Shown one piece after another: positions 9,251 through 19,411 of a DNA stretch of 64,000 nucleotides. The DNA comes from Rebecca billardiae RCC1528 (lineage: Eukaryota > Haptophyta): NCBI GenBank assembly GCA_965240325.2, contig OZ251254.1, positions 620,001 through 684,000 on the forward strand. Reading direction: 5' to 3'. Numbering within the stretch: position 1 is the stretch's first letter; every line of letters begins with the position of its first letter. The position numbers and the translations under genes were made by a program. The notes beneath the pieces are model-generated. The model saw nothing but the letters and a program-made list of their open reading frames with translations, was not told where the DNA came from and searched no databases.

Positions 9251-12230
9251 GGGAGGAGGAGGAGCAGGCCGCGGCGGGTGCGCGCATGCAGCGCTCCGCC
9301 AGCGGGCTGCTCGGCCAGCAGCTGATGGCGGCCGCACGGCTCAGCGGCTCGGCGGCGGGTTCGGGCGGCGCGGCGCCGAGCGCCAACGAGCATTCGAGCG
9401 GCGGGCTGGGCGCGGACAGCGCACCTCACGCCCTCCCCGGCTCGTGGGCGCGGCAGTGGGCCAGCTCGTTCGGCCCGTGGATGCTGCCGCAGCTCATGAG
9501 CGGCGCGGGCAGCGGCGGCGGCGTGCGCGATGCGCAGGCTGAGGACGGCGGCGGCGGCGGCGGCGGCGGCGGCTCGGCGCCGTGGGCGCTGGCGCAGGCC
9601 GCCGCGCAGCGCGCGCGCGGCGACGCGCCAAACGACGGCGGCGACGCGCGCGCCACGGCGCTCCGCGCCGCGTGCTGGCCGCACGAGCCGTCGACGCTCG
9701 CCGAGGCCGCCAACGTGGCAGCGGCCGCCGCGGCCGCCGAGCCTTATTCGGGGAGGCAGCCTCAGCGCCCGCGGGGCGCGCCGCCGCAGCAGCAGGCGGT
9801 GGCGGAGGAGGAGGGCGCGCACGGGGAGGAGCGGCCGCCGCCGCGCGCGGCGGCGCTGCCGCGCTTCGCGCCGCAGCCGCCCGCGCAGCCCTGGGCGCAG
9901 CACGCCAAGCCCGCGTCGCAGCCGCCGCTGCACGTGCCCTTCACGCCCGCGGCCGCGTGGGGCGCGCAGGACGTGGACGCGGCGCTCAGCGCGCTCGGCA
10001 GCTGCGCGGGGTGGGCGGAGGGCGGCGCGGCGGGCCCGGGCGCGTGGGCGGAGGGCGGCGCGCCGGCGGCGGACTCGCCGCTCGAGGCGGAGATACGCCG
10101 AGCCGCCTCCTCCGAGCCGGCCTCCGAGAACGAGGGTGCGCAGCAGTCGCGCGCGCCGCGCGCCGCGCGCCGCGTCGCCGCGCGCCGCGTCGCCGCGCGC
10201 AGCGCACTTCGGCGCGCCGCTGCAGCCGCTGAGCCGTGCGCGCGCGCGCCCACCGCCGTGGCCCTTCGTGTGTGCGCGCGCGCGCCGCGCAGACTGGTCG
10301 CTCGAGAACCTCTTCAGCCTCTTCCAGGGCGTGCTCTCCGAGCCGACCAACTCGCCGGAGCACGCGGCCGCGGCCGCGGCCGCGCCGCCGCGACAGCCGA
10401 CGCCGCCGCAGCCGGCCACGCCGCCGCCCGAGCTACCGCCGCCGCCCGAGCAGGCGGCGGGCATGGGCGAGGAGACGGAGGCGGAGGCGGCGGCGGATGC
10501 GGACGACGACGCGGACACCGCCGCCGCCGACGCCGCGCCCGACGCCTTCGCCGACGAGCAGGCGTGGGCCGACGAGAACGACGCCACTGCGGAGCGTGCG
10601 TGGGTTGATGGGCAGGCGCCGTCATCGCCGGGTGATCCGGACTCTCTCGAGATCGACTCGAGATCGGCGGGCGCGGTGGGCCGTGGCGAGGGCGGCGGCA
10701 CGCGCACGCGGCCGTCGAGCGGCGAGGGCGGCGGCAGCGGCGAGCGCAGCGCGGACCTCAGCACCTTCCCAGACTGCGCCTCGGAAGAGGCGAGGCGTGC
10801 GGCCGCGCGCGCCGCGGCCGGTAAGGGCGGCGCGCACGCGCCGGCGGCGGACCGAGCCGGCGGCGGCGGCTCGGACGACGAGCCGCCGTGGGAGGGGCCG
10901 CAGCTCACCGCCGCCGCGGTCGCGGCGGCGGCGGACGCGGCGCCGCGCGACGCGCCGTACTGGGCCGCGCGCTGGGCGCACAAGCCGCTGCGCTCGCCGC
11001 TGCCGTCGCCGCCCAAGCCGGCTGGCGCCGCCGCGCAGCAGCAGATGTCAGCCGCCGAGCCCGCGTCTGGCCCCGCTGGCGAGAGTGCCGCCGCGCCCGG
11101 CGCGCACGCCGCCGAGCAGGCGCGCACGCCGCCCAGCGCGGGCTCGCCCGGGCGCGCACGCGCGGACGCCCCGCGCGCGGACGCCGCGCTGCCGCCGCGC
11201 TCGCACAGCCCCAGGCCGCAGGTCGCTCCGGACGGCTGGAGCGGAGTCGCCGCCGATGTTCTGATGGACGAGCCGTCGCCCGCGGCGGAGGCGGAGGCGG
11301 AGGCGGAGGTGGCGCCCGCGCGGCCGCCGACGCCGCCCGCGCGCGGCGCGGCGGCGCGAGCCGCCGCGCCCGCCGCCGCGCCGCCGAGCCCGCCGCCCGC
11401 GCCGCCCGCCGCCGCGCCGCCCCGCGCCGCCGCCGCCGCCGAGCCTTCTGCGCGCGGCCTCGTGGGCGTTGAGCAGCGCGTCCTCGTCTCGGCGAGGCAG
11501 CACGCGCACTCGCCGGAGCAGATGGAGGCGGCGGCGGCCCTGTCCGAGGGCGCGCGCGCCGCGGCGGCCGCGGTGGGGCTGGGCGGGCCCGCGATGGCCG
11601 CGGGCCCGTTCGGCACGACGACCAGCCTGGCGGCGTACACGCTTGCGGCGCACGCGCCTGCTGCGCTCGGCGCGCCCGCCACCGCCGACCGCTCCCGAGC
11701 GAACGAGTTCTCGACCGACGTCTCGGGCGCGGTCTCGCACTCGGCGTCGCGCTCGGCGTGGCGCGAGCACGCGCAGCCCAGCCGCTCTGCCAGGCAGCGC
11801 GGCTCCTTCGGCGGGTACGCGTCGGCACCGTCACACTCGCGCGCCGCCGCTGGCGACAACACGCTCGACTCGGAGGAGCGGGGCGACGTGGAGAGGGGCG
11901 ACGGCGCGCCGGCACAGAGGGCGGCGAAGAAGCGCCCGCGCACGCCGTCGCCGCCCGTGGCCGACGCCGAGCCCGCCGGCACCGCGCTGGCCGCGCACGC
12001 GGCCGCGCAGCCGCCCGCCGCCAAACGATCCGCCCGCGCTCTGCGGCAAACCGAGGTGCGCGCGCGCGCGCCGCGTCGCCCGCCTCGCGCGCCGCGCGCG
12101 CGCGCACGCGCCCGCGCGCCCGCGCGCGCGCACGCGCGCGCACGGCGCTGAGCCTCTCCGCCCCGCGCGCGTGCCGCCGTTGGTGCTGCGCCGCCCGCGC
12201 TGCTGCTCCGCGCAGGACGTTGCGCAGTAG
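7452..12230 (+). CDS. Homeodomain transcription factor with long polyglutamine tracts
   Basis: Four exons: 7452-7654, 7854-10135, 10293-12055 and 12216-12230 (TAG), total 1420 residues. The homeodomain occupies about residues 26-85 and is split by intron 1: KRKQGPRWRLSPAALRVLE...DLKAR joins QVQVWFQNRRQRQKAKS. Helix 3 with the invariant WFQNRR is intact, so DNA binding is expected. An acidic patch (SDHDDDDAPD) follows, then a very Gly/Ala-rich region and a Gln-rich region at about residues 415-560 with an uninterrupted run of more than 25 Q encoded mostly by CAG (9013-9096) and further runs at 9161-9250. Exon 3 opens DWSLENLFSLFQGVL, a possible interaction helix, and contains acidic and Ala/Pro-rich stretches. 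The last exon would add only DVAQ; if intron 3 is not spliced the frame continues to 12151. All donors are GTGCG. It is probably a nuclear transcriptional regulator; its targets are unknown. Confidence 0.78.
9013..9250 (+). repeat. CAG/CAA trinucleotide tracts encoding polyQ
   Basis: Nearly pure CAG repeats with occasional CAA interruptions, in frame in exon 2 of the homeobox gene. Two blocks (9013-9096 and 9161-9250) are separated by a short non-repetitive segment encoding LTAIALALQAQAMAMM. Length is likely to vary between strains. Confidence 0.9.
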
Positions 12231-13336
12231 AGACTGCCCGCCTCGCCTCTGCGCGCGTGCCGTCCCGCCCTGCCCGTCTCGAGACCGCTCAGAGAGATTC
12301 AGCCGCTCGCTGCGGCCGCGCCGCGCTCCGAGCTCCGGACCCACGGAGCGTCTGTCTCGGCTTCGCAGCGCAGCTCCGCCTCAGTCACAGCTCTATCCGC
12401 CGCCCAGACCCGGCGGGCGCTGCGCACCGGCCGCCGCGCCCTCCGCCATCGTACGGCCAGGCCGGCAGCTCGGTGCAGCGCCCCACTCACAGTTCAGCTT
12501 CAGCCCGCGGTGCTGACTCGTCGGCACCGCCCCCATCCGCCCATGAGTCCATCCAGCATCCTCCACTCTCCGTCTCACTCCGACCCCGGTCCAGCTCTCG
12601 CTCTCGGCCTCTCCGGCAGACTCTGGCAACTCCTGAGCCGGACCCTCTGCGGCGGTGGCGGCGCGCGTGCGTGCGCCGCGCCGAATCCCGTTCATTCAGT
12701 CTGCCCTCGTCCGGCCTCTTCTGCCTCGCGTTGTTACCGTGCGCGGCGACCCGAAGCTGCTCGGCTTCACGACGGAAGCCTGCGCACCGTCGATTATGCT
12801 GCGCGGCCTCGGTGGCCCCGCCGTGCGACCGCCCGACGCGGGGCGGCGCCCTAAGTCCGCCGCGCGGCTGAGTGGCCTGCCCGCACCGTGCATGCCAGCA
12901 TGGCCTCGCTCGGGCTGCCTTCCCGGCTCGGGCCCGCGATGATGAGTGCCCGCATTCTCGGCGCGCATTGGTGCCAAACATGATGTCAATACTGAATAGC
13001 CTAGTGACTACTGAGTTCAGCGGCTCAGTCACTACCCTCAGAGTCAGGTGAACGGCGCTACAGGCACTAGCAGGTACTCTAGTCAACTCCGACAGTACAA
13101 GTGATTCAGACTGTCCGTTCGTCCGCGTCAGACGGTCAGTGATTCTGTGATTTCGCCTTTCGGCTGGCCAGACGCCCGGAGGCTCCGAAGATTTCGTCAA
13201 GCAGCATTGCGACGCGATGATTTTTTCGATATGAAGCAGGTTCGACGTTGATGACCTTCCAGACGACTGACGGACGACTGTCACATCATCTCGATACGAC
13301 TTTTGATGTGACTTGTCGGCATCCAGCGGCGGCATC
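12231..13336. other. Intergenic region, pyrimidine-rich
   Basis: From 12231 to about 12720 the + strand is rich in C and T with many CTC and CCG words. From 12960 it becomes AT-richer. Several overlapping open frames exist on both strands, none with family features. Part of it is probably the untranslated ends of the flanking genes. Confidence 0.5.
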
Positions 13337-14323
13337 ATGGTGGCTCCCGACAATGGTCGCCGAGGCCATGCTGACAATGGCAGCTTTGCGCGTGTCGTGG
13401 CCAGCACGGACCCCGCGGACGACACGGCGTGGAGTCGCCTTGTCGCAAGGGCTCGCGGACGACCCCGAGCCCTGCGCGGCCGCGAGCAGACCTACGCCAA
13501 GCCAGCGAAGAGCGGCGCCGCAGATGCGGCCGCGCCGCCCGGAAGGCAAGAACAGCCCGCAGCAGCGTGGGAAGAAGGGCCCGCGGCGGGCGGGCGGCCG
13601 TACGTGCCTGACGACTTCCTGTACGGCGTCCCCGTCGGCGCATGCGACGCCGAGATCCGCAACGGCTTCCTGCGCAAGGTGTACGCGCTGGTGAGCATGC
13701 AGCTGCTCACCACCTTCCTCGTCTCCCTCTGGTTCATGGTGCACGCGCCCACGCGCACGTTCGTGCTGCGGCGGACCTGGCTCTCGTTCGTCTCGGCCAT
13801 CTTCATGTTCGTCTTCCTCTTCGCGTGCGCGGCGTACAGGGCGCGCCACCCGCACAACCTGCTCTGCCTGGCCGGCTTCACGCTGAGCGCGACGTACTCG
13901 GTCGCGGTCGCGTGCGCGTCCTTCATGGCGGTGGGCGCGGGGTACGTGGTGCTCGAGGCGTTCCTGCTCAGCGCGCTGCTCACCGTCGGGCTGAGCGTCT
14001 TCACGCTGCGCTCGAAGCGCGACTTTGGCTTCCTGGGCAACGGGCTGCAGGCCACGCTGCTCGCGCTGCTCGGAGGGTACCTCGTGTGCTGGCTGCTGTC
14101 GACGCTGCTGGGGCTGCCCGAGCTCACAGGGCTGCTGTGGTTCCTGCTCGCGGTCGCGGGCGCGGCGACCTTCTCCGCGTACATCGTGTACGACACGTGG
14201 GCCATTACGCAGCGCATGACGCCGGACATGTACGTGCAGGCCGCGATCGAGCTGTACCTGGACATCATCAACCTCTTCCTCAACTGCCTGCGCGGCCTCT
14301 CGTACATTGGCGAGGGGTGCTGA
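13337..14323 (+). CDS. LIFEGUARD/TMBIM (Bax inhibitor-1 superfamily) membrane protein
   Basis: An uninterrupted frame of 328 residues from ATG 13337; an upstream in-frame TTG at 13313 is less likely. Residues 1-110 are a hydrophilic Ala/Gly-rich cytosolic tail. After the family hallmark EIRNGFLRKVYALVSMQLL come at least six hydrophobic helices (about 115-135, 150-170, 176-198, 202-224, 236-259, 261-285). The protein ends with the re-entrant C-terminal segment AIELYLDIINLFLNCLRGL. The YLDIINLFL block and a preceding Asp (YIVYDTW) are typical of TMBIM proteins, which form pH-sensitive Ca2+ leak channels of ER and Golgi and modulate cell death. The last 59 coding bases plus the stop and 8 bases downstream are repeated twice more just beyond the gene. 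Confidence 0.88.
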   Translation: MVAPDNGRRGHADNGSFARVVASTDPADDTAWSRLVARARGRPRALRGREQTYAKPAKSGAADAAAPPGRQEQPAAAWEEGPAAGGRPYVPDDFLYGVPVGACDAEIRNGFLRKVYALVSMQLLTTFLVSLWFMVHAPTRTFVLRRTWLSFVSAIFMFVFLFACAAYRARHPHNLLCLAGFTLSATYSVAVACASFMAVGAGYVVLEAFLLSALLTVGLSVFTLRSKRDFGFLGNGLQATLLALLGGYLVCWLLSTLLGLPELTGLLWFLLAVAGAATFSAYIVYDTWAITQRMTPDMYVQAAIELYLDIINLFLNCLRGLSYIGEGC

Positions 14324-14465
14324 GGGGGCAGTCATCAACCTCTTCCTCAACTGCCTGCGCGGCCTCTCGTACATTGGCGAGGGGTGCTGAGGGGGCAGTC
14401 ATCAACCTCTTCCTCAACTGCCTGCGCGGCCTCTCGTACATTGGCGAGGGGTGCTGAGGGGGCAG
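14265..14465 (+). repeat. Three exact tandem copies of the 3' end of the LIFEGUARD gene (67 bp unit)
   Basis: A 67-base unit begins TCATCAACC and ends GAGGGGGCAG, at 14265-14331, 14332-14398 and 14399-14465. The first copy encodes the protein's last residues (INLFLNCLRGLSYIGEGC) and its stop; the others lie after the stop. I see no differences between copies. Confidence 0.95.
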
Positions 14466-15072
14466 TCTTGGTGCCGCGGCTTGCGCAAGGGCGGGCGGCT
14501 GGCGCAGCGGCCGGCGCGCACACATATGTATTGCTGATGGGCTCGTTGCGGGTGCTGCGTCAACCGCGTCACTCGACCCGTCTGGCTGTGGCTACGCGGT
14601 CGACGTAACGGTGCAGTCACGGCCTATACGGTCGGTCAGCGCCGCGCCGCGCAGCCTGCCACCGCGCTGCTCTGAATGCGGGACCGGATGGCATCGGCGG
14701 GCATGCGCGTCCGCGTGTCGTGCCGTGGCGCGGACACGTGGCAGGCGCCCGGCGCCCGCCCGACGGCGGCGAACTCCAACCCGGTCGGAGTGCTTATTGG
14801 TATATTCGCCAAGGTCTCCATTTGACCATTTATTTGGTCAGCAAGAGCGCGATACCGATTGGTCAGGCTCGTCAATCGTGCATTCCAGTGATTCCCGGCC
14901 CGCTGATGAACTAAAAATTTACAATACCGCCCGTCCGGCTGACTAGCTCTTTGCCCAATCAGCGCGGAGGGAACGTCGTAGAGTGGTCGTGCCGGAGTGA
15001 CGCTTGTCGCTTGACAGTGAGGCACGAGCGCACACACGAGGCGACGCCACGTCGTGGTCTCGGCGCCGCGCG
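14466..15072. other. Intergenic spacer
   Basis: Mixed composition with an AT-richer patch at about 14800-14930. No coding or repeat signal recognised. Confidence 0.5.
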
Positions 15073-17124
15073 ATGCGCCCGACGTTGGCGCTTCTGCCGC
15101 TGCTGCTCGCGCCCGCGGGCGTGCAGATGGCCGCGCCTAGCTGCCGCACCGCCGGCTGGAGCCGCGCGGCCGCCGCCGCGCCAGGCCCGGCCGTGCGCAT
15201 GGGCGCAGTCCCACGCCGCCCGCTCGGTGGCAACGGCGCGCGGGACGGGCGCATGGCGCCCGTGCCGACGGCGGCCGCCGCGGCGCGCGCGTTCGAGGCG
15301 CCGAGCATCGATCACGCCCGCGCGGCCGCCCCCGACGACGCGGCTTCGCTTCGCCCGGCCACGCGCGCGCGCCGCGCGTCGCGCAACCGTGGCGACGCCA
15401 ACCCCATGTTTGGACGCACGCACTCCGTCGTGGTGCGGCGGCTGATCTCGCGCGCGAACCGCGGGGCGAACAACCCGAACTTTGGGAAGCGGCACTCGGA
15501 CGAGACGCGCCGGCTGATCGCCGAGAAGCTGCGCCGCGCGCACGCGCGCCGCCGCGAGCTCAAGGCCGAGCAGCTGCTGAGCACGGCCACGGCCGCGGCC
15601 GCCGCGGCCGACGCGGCCGCCGACGCGGCCGTGCGCGCGCGGGACGGGCCGGCGGCGGCGGTGGGCGACGGCGAGCCGGGCGGCGAGGAGGTGATAGTGC
15701 GCGGGAGCGTGCCGGGCCAGCCCGTGGACGACGATCCGCTCGCGCCCGCGCACGGCGCGAGAGGGGCGGACGGCCACCCCGCACCAGCTGCGGTCGAGCG
15801 CGCCGCCGCAGCCTCGGCCGCGGCGTCGGCCGCGGCGTCGGCCGAGCCTGCGGCTGCTGGCGCGGCCGCCGTTGAGCTCGCGGCGGTGGGCGCCGTGCAG
15901 CCGGCGAGCTCGGCGGGCGCGCGCGCGCGGAAGCGGCAGGCTGCGCGCATCGCCTTTGGCGCCGCCGCGCCCGCCGACCCAAGCGGAGGGCACGGCTCGG
16001 CAGCGGCCGAGCTGGCGGCCACGTCCGTCGCGCCGCGCCGCGACAGCCCTGCCGCTGCCGGCGCGCGGCGCACGGGCGGAGGCGGCGGCGCGCGGAGTGC
16101 GGACGGCAGCGCGCGCGCGCGCGGCGTGCCGTTCGACCCGGCAGCGCCCCGCCCGCCCGGCCCGCCCGGCGCCCCGTCCGCCCCAGCCGCACCCGCGGGC
16201 CGCAAGGACCTGAGCTCTCTGCCGGCGCTGCGCTCAGCACTGCTCCACTTCATCCAAGTGAACGGCACGGCCAACAGCATGCCGACCGTGATCGCGCTCA
16301 AGGCGGCGCGGCGGTACGACATCGCGAACGCGATGTACCGGCACCACGGCGGCTCGGAGGCGGTGCGCGTCGCGCTCGGCCTCTCGCGCCCGCGCCGCCG
16401 CGCCGCGCCGCGCACGGCGCACAGCGCGGCCAAGCCCGCGGCGGGCGCCGACGCGGCCGCGCGCGCCGGCGCGTGCAGCACGCGCAAGCCGCGCAACCAT
16501 TGGCAGAGCTTTGAGAATGTCCGCGACGCGATCAACGGCCTGCTCGCCGAGGCGGAGCGCGCGCAGCGCGACGGCGGGCGGCAGCACGGCGCGCTGCTCG
16601 ACATCCGGCCGGGCGTGATGCCCACGCGCGTGCAGCTGGAGTCGTTGCGCCCGGACCTGCTCAACGCCATCACTCGGCACCACGGCGGCATGGAGCACGT
16701 GGCGCTGAGGCTCGGGCTGCGGCGGACGCGCGCGCGCACGAGGCCGGGGCGCGCGCGCGCGCCGGCGGGCGCTGCGAAGCCGGGCGGCGCGGCGAAGCCG
16801 GGCAGGGCGGCCGCGGCCGGGGCCGGGGATGGTTTTGCTAAGGCGCAGCGCACGCCCAAGCGACACCGCGCGCTCGCCGAGCCGGCGACGCTCGGGGCGG
16901 CGGGCGGCGGCGGCGCGCCACCGGAGCAGTCGGGTGCGGCCAGCACGGGGCGCGGGCCCGTGGCCAGGCCGGGCGCGCCGCCGGGCGCCCACGCCGCCGC
17001 CGGCCCGCGGACGCCGCCGAGCGCGCCCGCGCGCACGCGGAGCGCGCCGCGCGCGCCGCAGCGCTCGCCCGGCCCCGCCGTGCCGGAGCAGAACTGGCGC
17101 GCGCGCTTCCTCAACAAGAAGTGA
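15073..17124 (+). CDS. NUMOD3-motif protein with C-terminal HGG repeats, probable secretory/plastid leader
   Basis: A single 683-residue frame from ATG 15073. The first 20 residues (MRPTLALLPLLLAPAGVQ...) form a signal-peptide-like hydrophobic leader, consistent with ER entry or import into a secondary plastid. At about residues 107-150 there are two adjacent NUMOD3-like motifs, GDANPMFGRTHS and GANNPNFGKRHSDETRRLI, the small DNA-binding modules first described next to homing-endonuclease domains. A long Ala/Pro-rich low-complexity region follows. In the C-terminal half two related blocks contain a Met-Pro-Thr core, then a helix ending YRHHGGSEAVRVALGLS (about 425-440) and TRHHGGMEHVALRLGL (about 535-550). 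No GIY-YIG or HNH nuclease domain is present, so it is a DNA-binding candidate rather than an endonuclease. The 'HGG...LGL' repeat type is, from memory, widespread in algal proteins of unknown role. Confidence 0.62.
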   Translation: MRPTLALLPLLLAPAGVQMAAPSCRTAGWSRAAAAAPGPAVRMGAVPRRPLGGNGARDGRMAPVPTAAAAARAFEAPSIDHARAAAPDDAASLRPATRARRASRNRGDANPMFGRTHSVVVRRLISRANRGANNPNFGKRHSDETRRLIAEKLRRAHARRRELKAEQLLSTATAAAAAADAAADAAVRARDGPAAAVGDGEPGGEEVIVRGSVPGQPVDDDPLAPAHGARGADGHPAPAAVERAAAASAAASAAASAEPAAAGAAAVELAAVGAVQPASSAGARARKRQAARIAFGAAAPADPSGGHGSAAAELAATSVAPRRDSPAAAGARRTGGGGGARSADGSARARGVPFDPAAPRPPGPPGAPSAPAAPAGRKDLSSLPALRSALLHFIQVNGTANSMPTVIALKAARRYDIANAMYRHHGGSEAVRVALGLSRPRRRAAPRTAHSAAKPAAGADAAARAGACSTRKPRNHWQSFENVRDAINGLLAEAERAQRDGGRQHGALLDIRPGVMPTRVQLESLRPDLLNAITRHHGGMEHVALRLGLRRTRARTRPGRARAPAGAAKPGGAAKPGRAAAAGAGDGFAKAQRTPKRHRALAEPATLGAAGGGGAPPEQSGAASTGRGPVARPGAPPGAHAAAGPRTPPSAPARTRSAPRAPQRSPGPAVPEQNWRARFLNKK

Positions 17125-17551
17125 CGACGACTGACCGGCCTGCTCAGCCGCGGCCGCGGCCGCGGCCGCGCGCAGCCGGATGCGGCCACTGCGACGCCTT
17201 CCGTCCGCGGTCGTCGTGCCATACGTGGCCAGGGAGGCCGCGGACGTGTGACAGTGTGACACTCGTCCGATGCTGGGCGCGCGCTGGCTCGGGGTCGTAC
17301 CTGATGCTGGCACTGCGGCGCGCTACCATTGAACCGCCTCGCGAGGTGGCGAATGGCCGCCGGACAGCCATCGTCAGCTACTGCTGATCACATACTACCC
17401 GATTCCTATCCTCTTTCTAAGCGGTGTCACTGACTTACTGACGACGCGACTTCCGTCACTGGGTCTGGGACAGCGAGCTGCTGTTCGATTTCGTCACTCG
17501 CGTGCTCACCGTCTCTCGGACGTGCCACCCGCGCCGCCGTCGCACGAGGAG
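17125..17551. other. Intergenic spacer
   Basis: No coding signal. A short (GGCCGC)n-like run follows the NUMOD3 stop at about 17147-17170. Confidence 0.5.
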
Positions 17552-18829
17552 ATGCTCGAGACGAGCTGCGCGGCGACGTCGATGCCGCACGAGTTTGACG
17601 ATAACGGCGCGCCCGAGCGCAGCGCTCGCCTCATGCGCAGCCCAGCCGACGAGCAGGCCGCGGCCTGCGCGCTTGCAAGCGGCACGCGGAGCAACGCGCA
17701 AGGCGTGCGCAGCGCGCGCATGCATGCACTCCTCAGCACCGAGAGCGCGCCCTTGCTAGAGCGCTCGGCGAAAGGCCCACCGCCGTGCACAGAGCATGGA
17801 ATCGTACCGGCCGACCGTTCGGCCCCGAGCGCGCCGCACGACGAGGCCCTCGCTGCTCAATCACTGGCGAGTCACGCAACACTCGAGCACTCGGGCGCAG
17901 CGCATGATCTGGGAGTCAGCTTGCTTGAAGGCCTGGGCGGCTCGACTGATGCAGAGCGCGGTCTGTACTGGCTCGAGCGAGCGGCTGGACTCGGCCATGT
18001 GCGGGCATGCTGCGTGCTGGCCAGCGCCCACTTTGGCGACTACGGCGTGCCGCGCGACGAGGCAGCCGCGGTGCAGTGGCTGACGCGCGCGGCTGAGCTC
18101 GGCCACGCTGAGGCGCAGCACCTGCTCGCCGCTTGCTACGAGCACGGCAGAGGCGTGCAGATCGACGCCAATGCGGCGTTGCGCTGGTTGGGCGCCGCGG
18201 CGTCGCGCGGCCACGCCGTGGCTGCCCGCACGCTCGCGCAGCGCGCTGTCACAGGCGCATGCAGCACGGCTCTTGCCAGCGCCCCAGCGCAGCAGTGCCC
18301 CCAGCAAGGCACGGCGCAGAGCGCATCTCTCGACAAGGCCGGCGGTGAGCCAGCTGGCGGACCTTTCGGGCCATCGACGCGCGCACGCCAGCCTGGGGCC
18401 GCCGCCAGCCGCCCCGCCGCACTCTGGCGCGGCACAACGTGCGCCGCTCCGAAGCCGAACGACGACGAGCGCACCAACCGCAGCGCGTGCCTCGCGCACT
18501 CGATCCGGACGCTGGTCGCAGCAAGCAGCGGCAACGTGCGCAGCGACGTGCACGACGAAGAAGCGGCGCTCAGAGCGCGGGTGACTGCAGAGCTGGTGCT
18601 TGCCCAGCTCGCGGCAAGCCCAGACGTTGCGCGTGCGCACTGCCTTGGCTGTGGCCTGGGCGCCAGCGCAGCTGCTCGAGCCGGCGTGCCGCTGCACCGC
18701 TGCGCCAGCTGCCACGTCGCGCGCTTCTGCTCTCGCGCTTGCCAGGCGCGCGTGTGGGCTGTGCATAAGCCCACGTGCCGCCATTGGGCCGCGTCTGCGT
18801 CGATGGATACGCGTGAAGATAAAGTATAA
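17552..18829 (+). CDS. Sel1-repeat protein with C-terminal MYND zinc finger
   Basis: 425 residues from ATG 17552; an upstream in-frame GTG at 17522 is not used as a start. Around residues 120-235 are three Sel1-type helical repeats: GVSLLEGLGGSTDAERGLYW, ASAHFGDYGVPRDEAAAVQW and AACYEHGRGVQIDANAALRW, each with the A-x-G-x-LGH/HGR pattern. The C-terminus carries a complete MYND finger: CLGC, then CASC, FCSRAC and HKPTC, matching C-x2-C...C-x2-C-x4-C-x3-C-x7-H-x3-C. Both modules mediate protein-protein contacts, so this is probably an adaptor; its client is unknown. The middle (240-370) is low complexity. It is convergent with the sugar transporter gene. Confidence 0.82.
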   Translation: MLETSCAATSMPHEFDDNGAPERSARLMRSPADEQAAACALASGTRSNAQGVRSARMHALLSTESAPLLERSAKGPPPCTEHGIVPADRSAPSAPHDEALAAQSLASHATLEHSGAAHDLGVSLLEGLGGSTDAERGLYWLERAAGLGHVRACCVLASAHFGDYGVPRDEAAAVQWLTRAAELGHAEAQHLLAACYEHGRGVQIDANAALRWLGAAASRGHAVAARTLAQRAVTGACSTALASAPAQQCPQQGTAQSASLDKAGGEPAGGPFGPSTRARQPGAAASRPAALWRGTTCAAPKPNDDERTNRSACLAHSIRTLVAASSGNVRSDVHDEEAALRARVTAELVLAQLAASPDVARAHCLGCGLGASAAARAGVPLHRCASCHVARFCSRACQARVWAVHKPTCRHWAASASMDTREDKV

Positions 18830-19411
18830 TAGTGCGTCGGCTCGAGCAGCTGCGTCGATGGATACGCGCCGTGGCTACAGTTGCCACTAGTAGCCAGCCC
18901 ATCTAATCCGCGTAGCGCTATACGACTACTATGTATTTTGGCTTCAGTAGCAGATCATGAGCAGCCGATCTAGCGGCTACTCATGAGTAGCCTGCTTGCG
19001 GCCTTGCGCTGAGTAATCGTCCGAGAGCTCGCGCCGCACCGCCACCGTGACCGGGTCGGCCGGCTGTCCGGCCTGCACGGGTGCCTAATCGCGAATATAA
19101 CTCTAAGGAGGGTGCGGCCGGGACCTCACCCTTCCGGCCCGCCGGCAAAGAGTGATACCGAGGTAACAGGAGCGGACACTGCGTTGCCACGACGCGCCAT
19201 AGTGGCGAGTGGGACGGGCGCGGCCCGGGACGCGATGCCGCGGGACACTGGCCTGGCGGAGTGGCGCCAGAGCCTGTCTGTCACTGCCAGCAATCCGATC
19301 GACTCCCAGTGCCCGGGGGCTCCCGCGGGACCGCGTCTCTGCTCGAGCCAGGGCCGCGCTGCGCCGCGCTGCCACGGTCAGAGTGAGGCTGCGCCCGCGC
19401 GGCGCGCCGAG
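18830..19411. other. Convergent intergenic region
   Basis: The 3' ends of two genes face each other here. A 17-base word (TGCGTCGATGGATACGCG, less one base) occurs at about 18797 and again at about 18852, a short direct duplication overlapping the end of the Sel1-MYND gene. Nothing else is recognised. Confidence 0.5.

Noticed and set aside
7645-12024. Minus-strand frame of 1459 codons opposite the homeobox gene
   Set aside because: It is the shadow of a GC-rich, Ala/Gly/Gln-coding + strand gene (long polyLeu opposite CAG runs); it has no domains.
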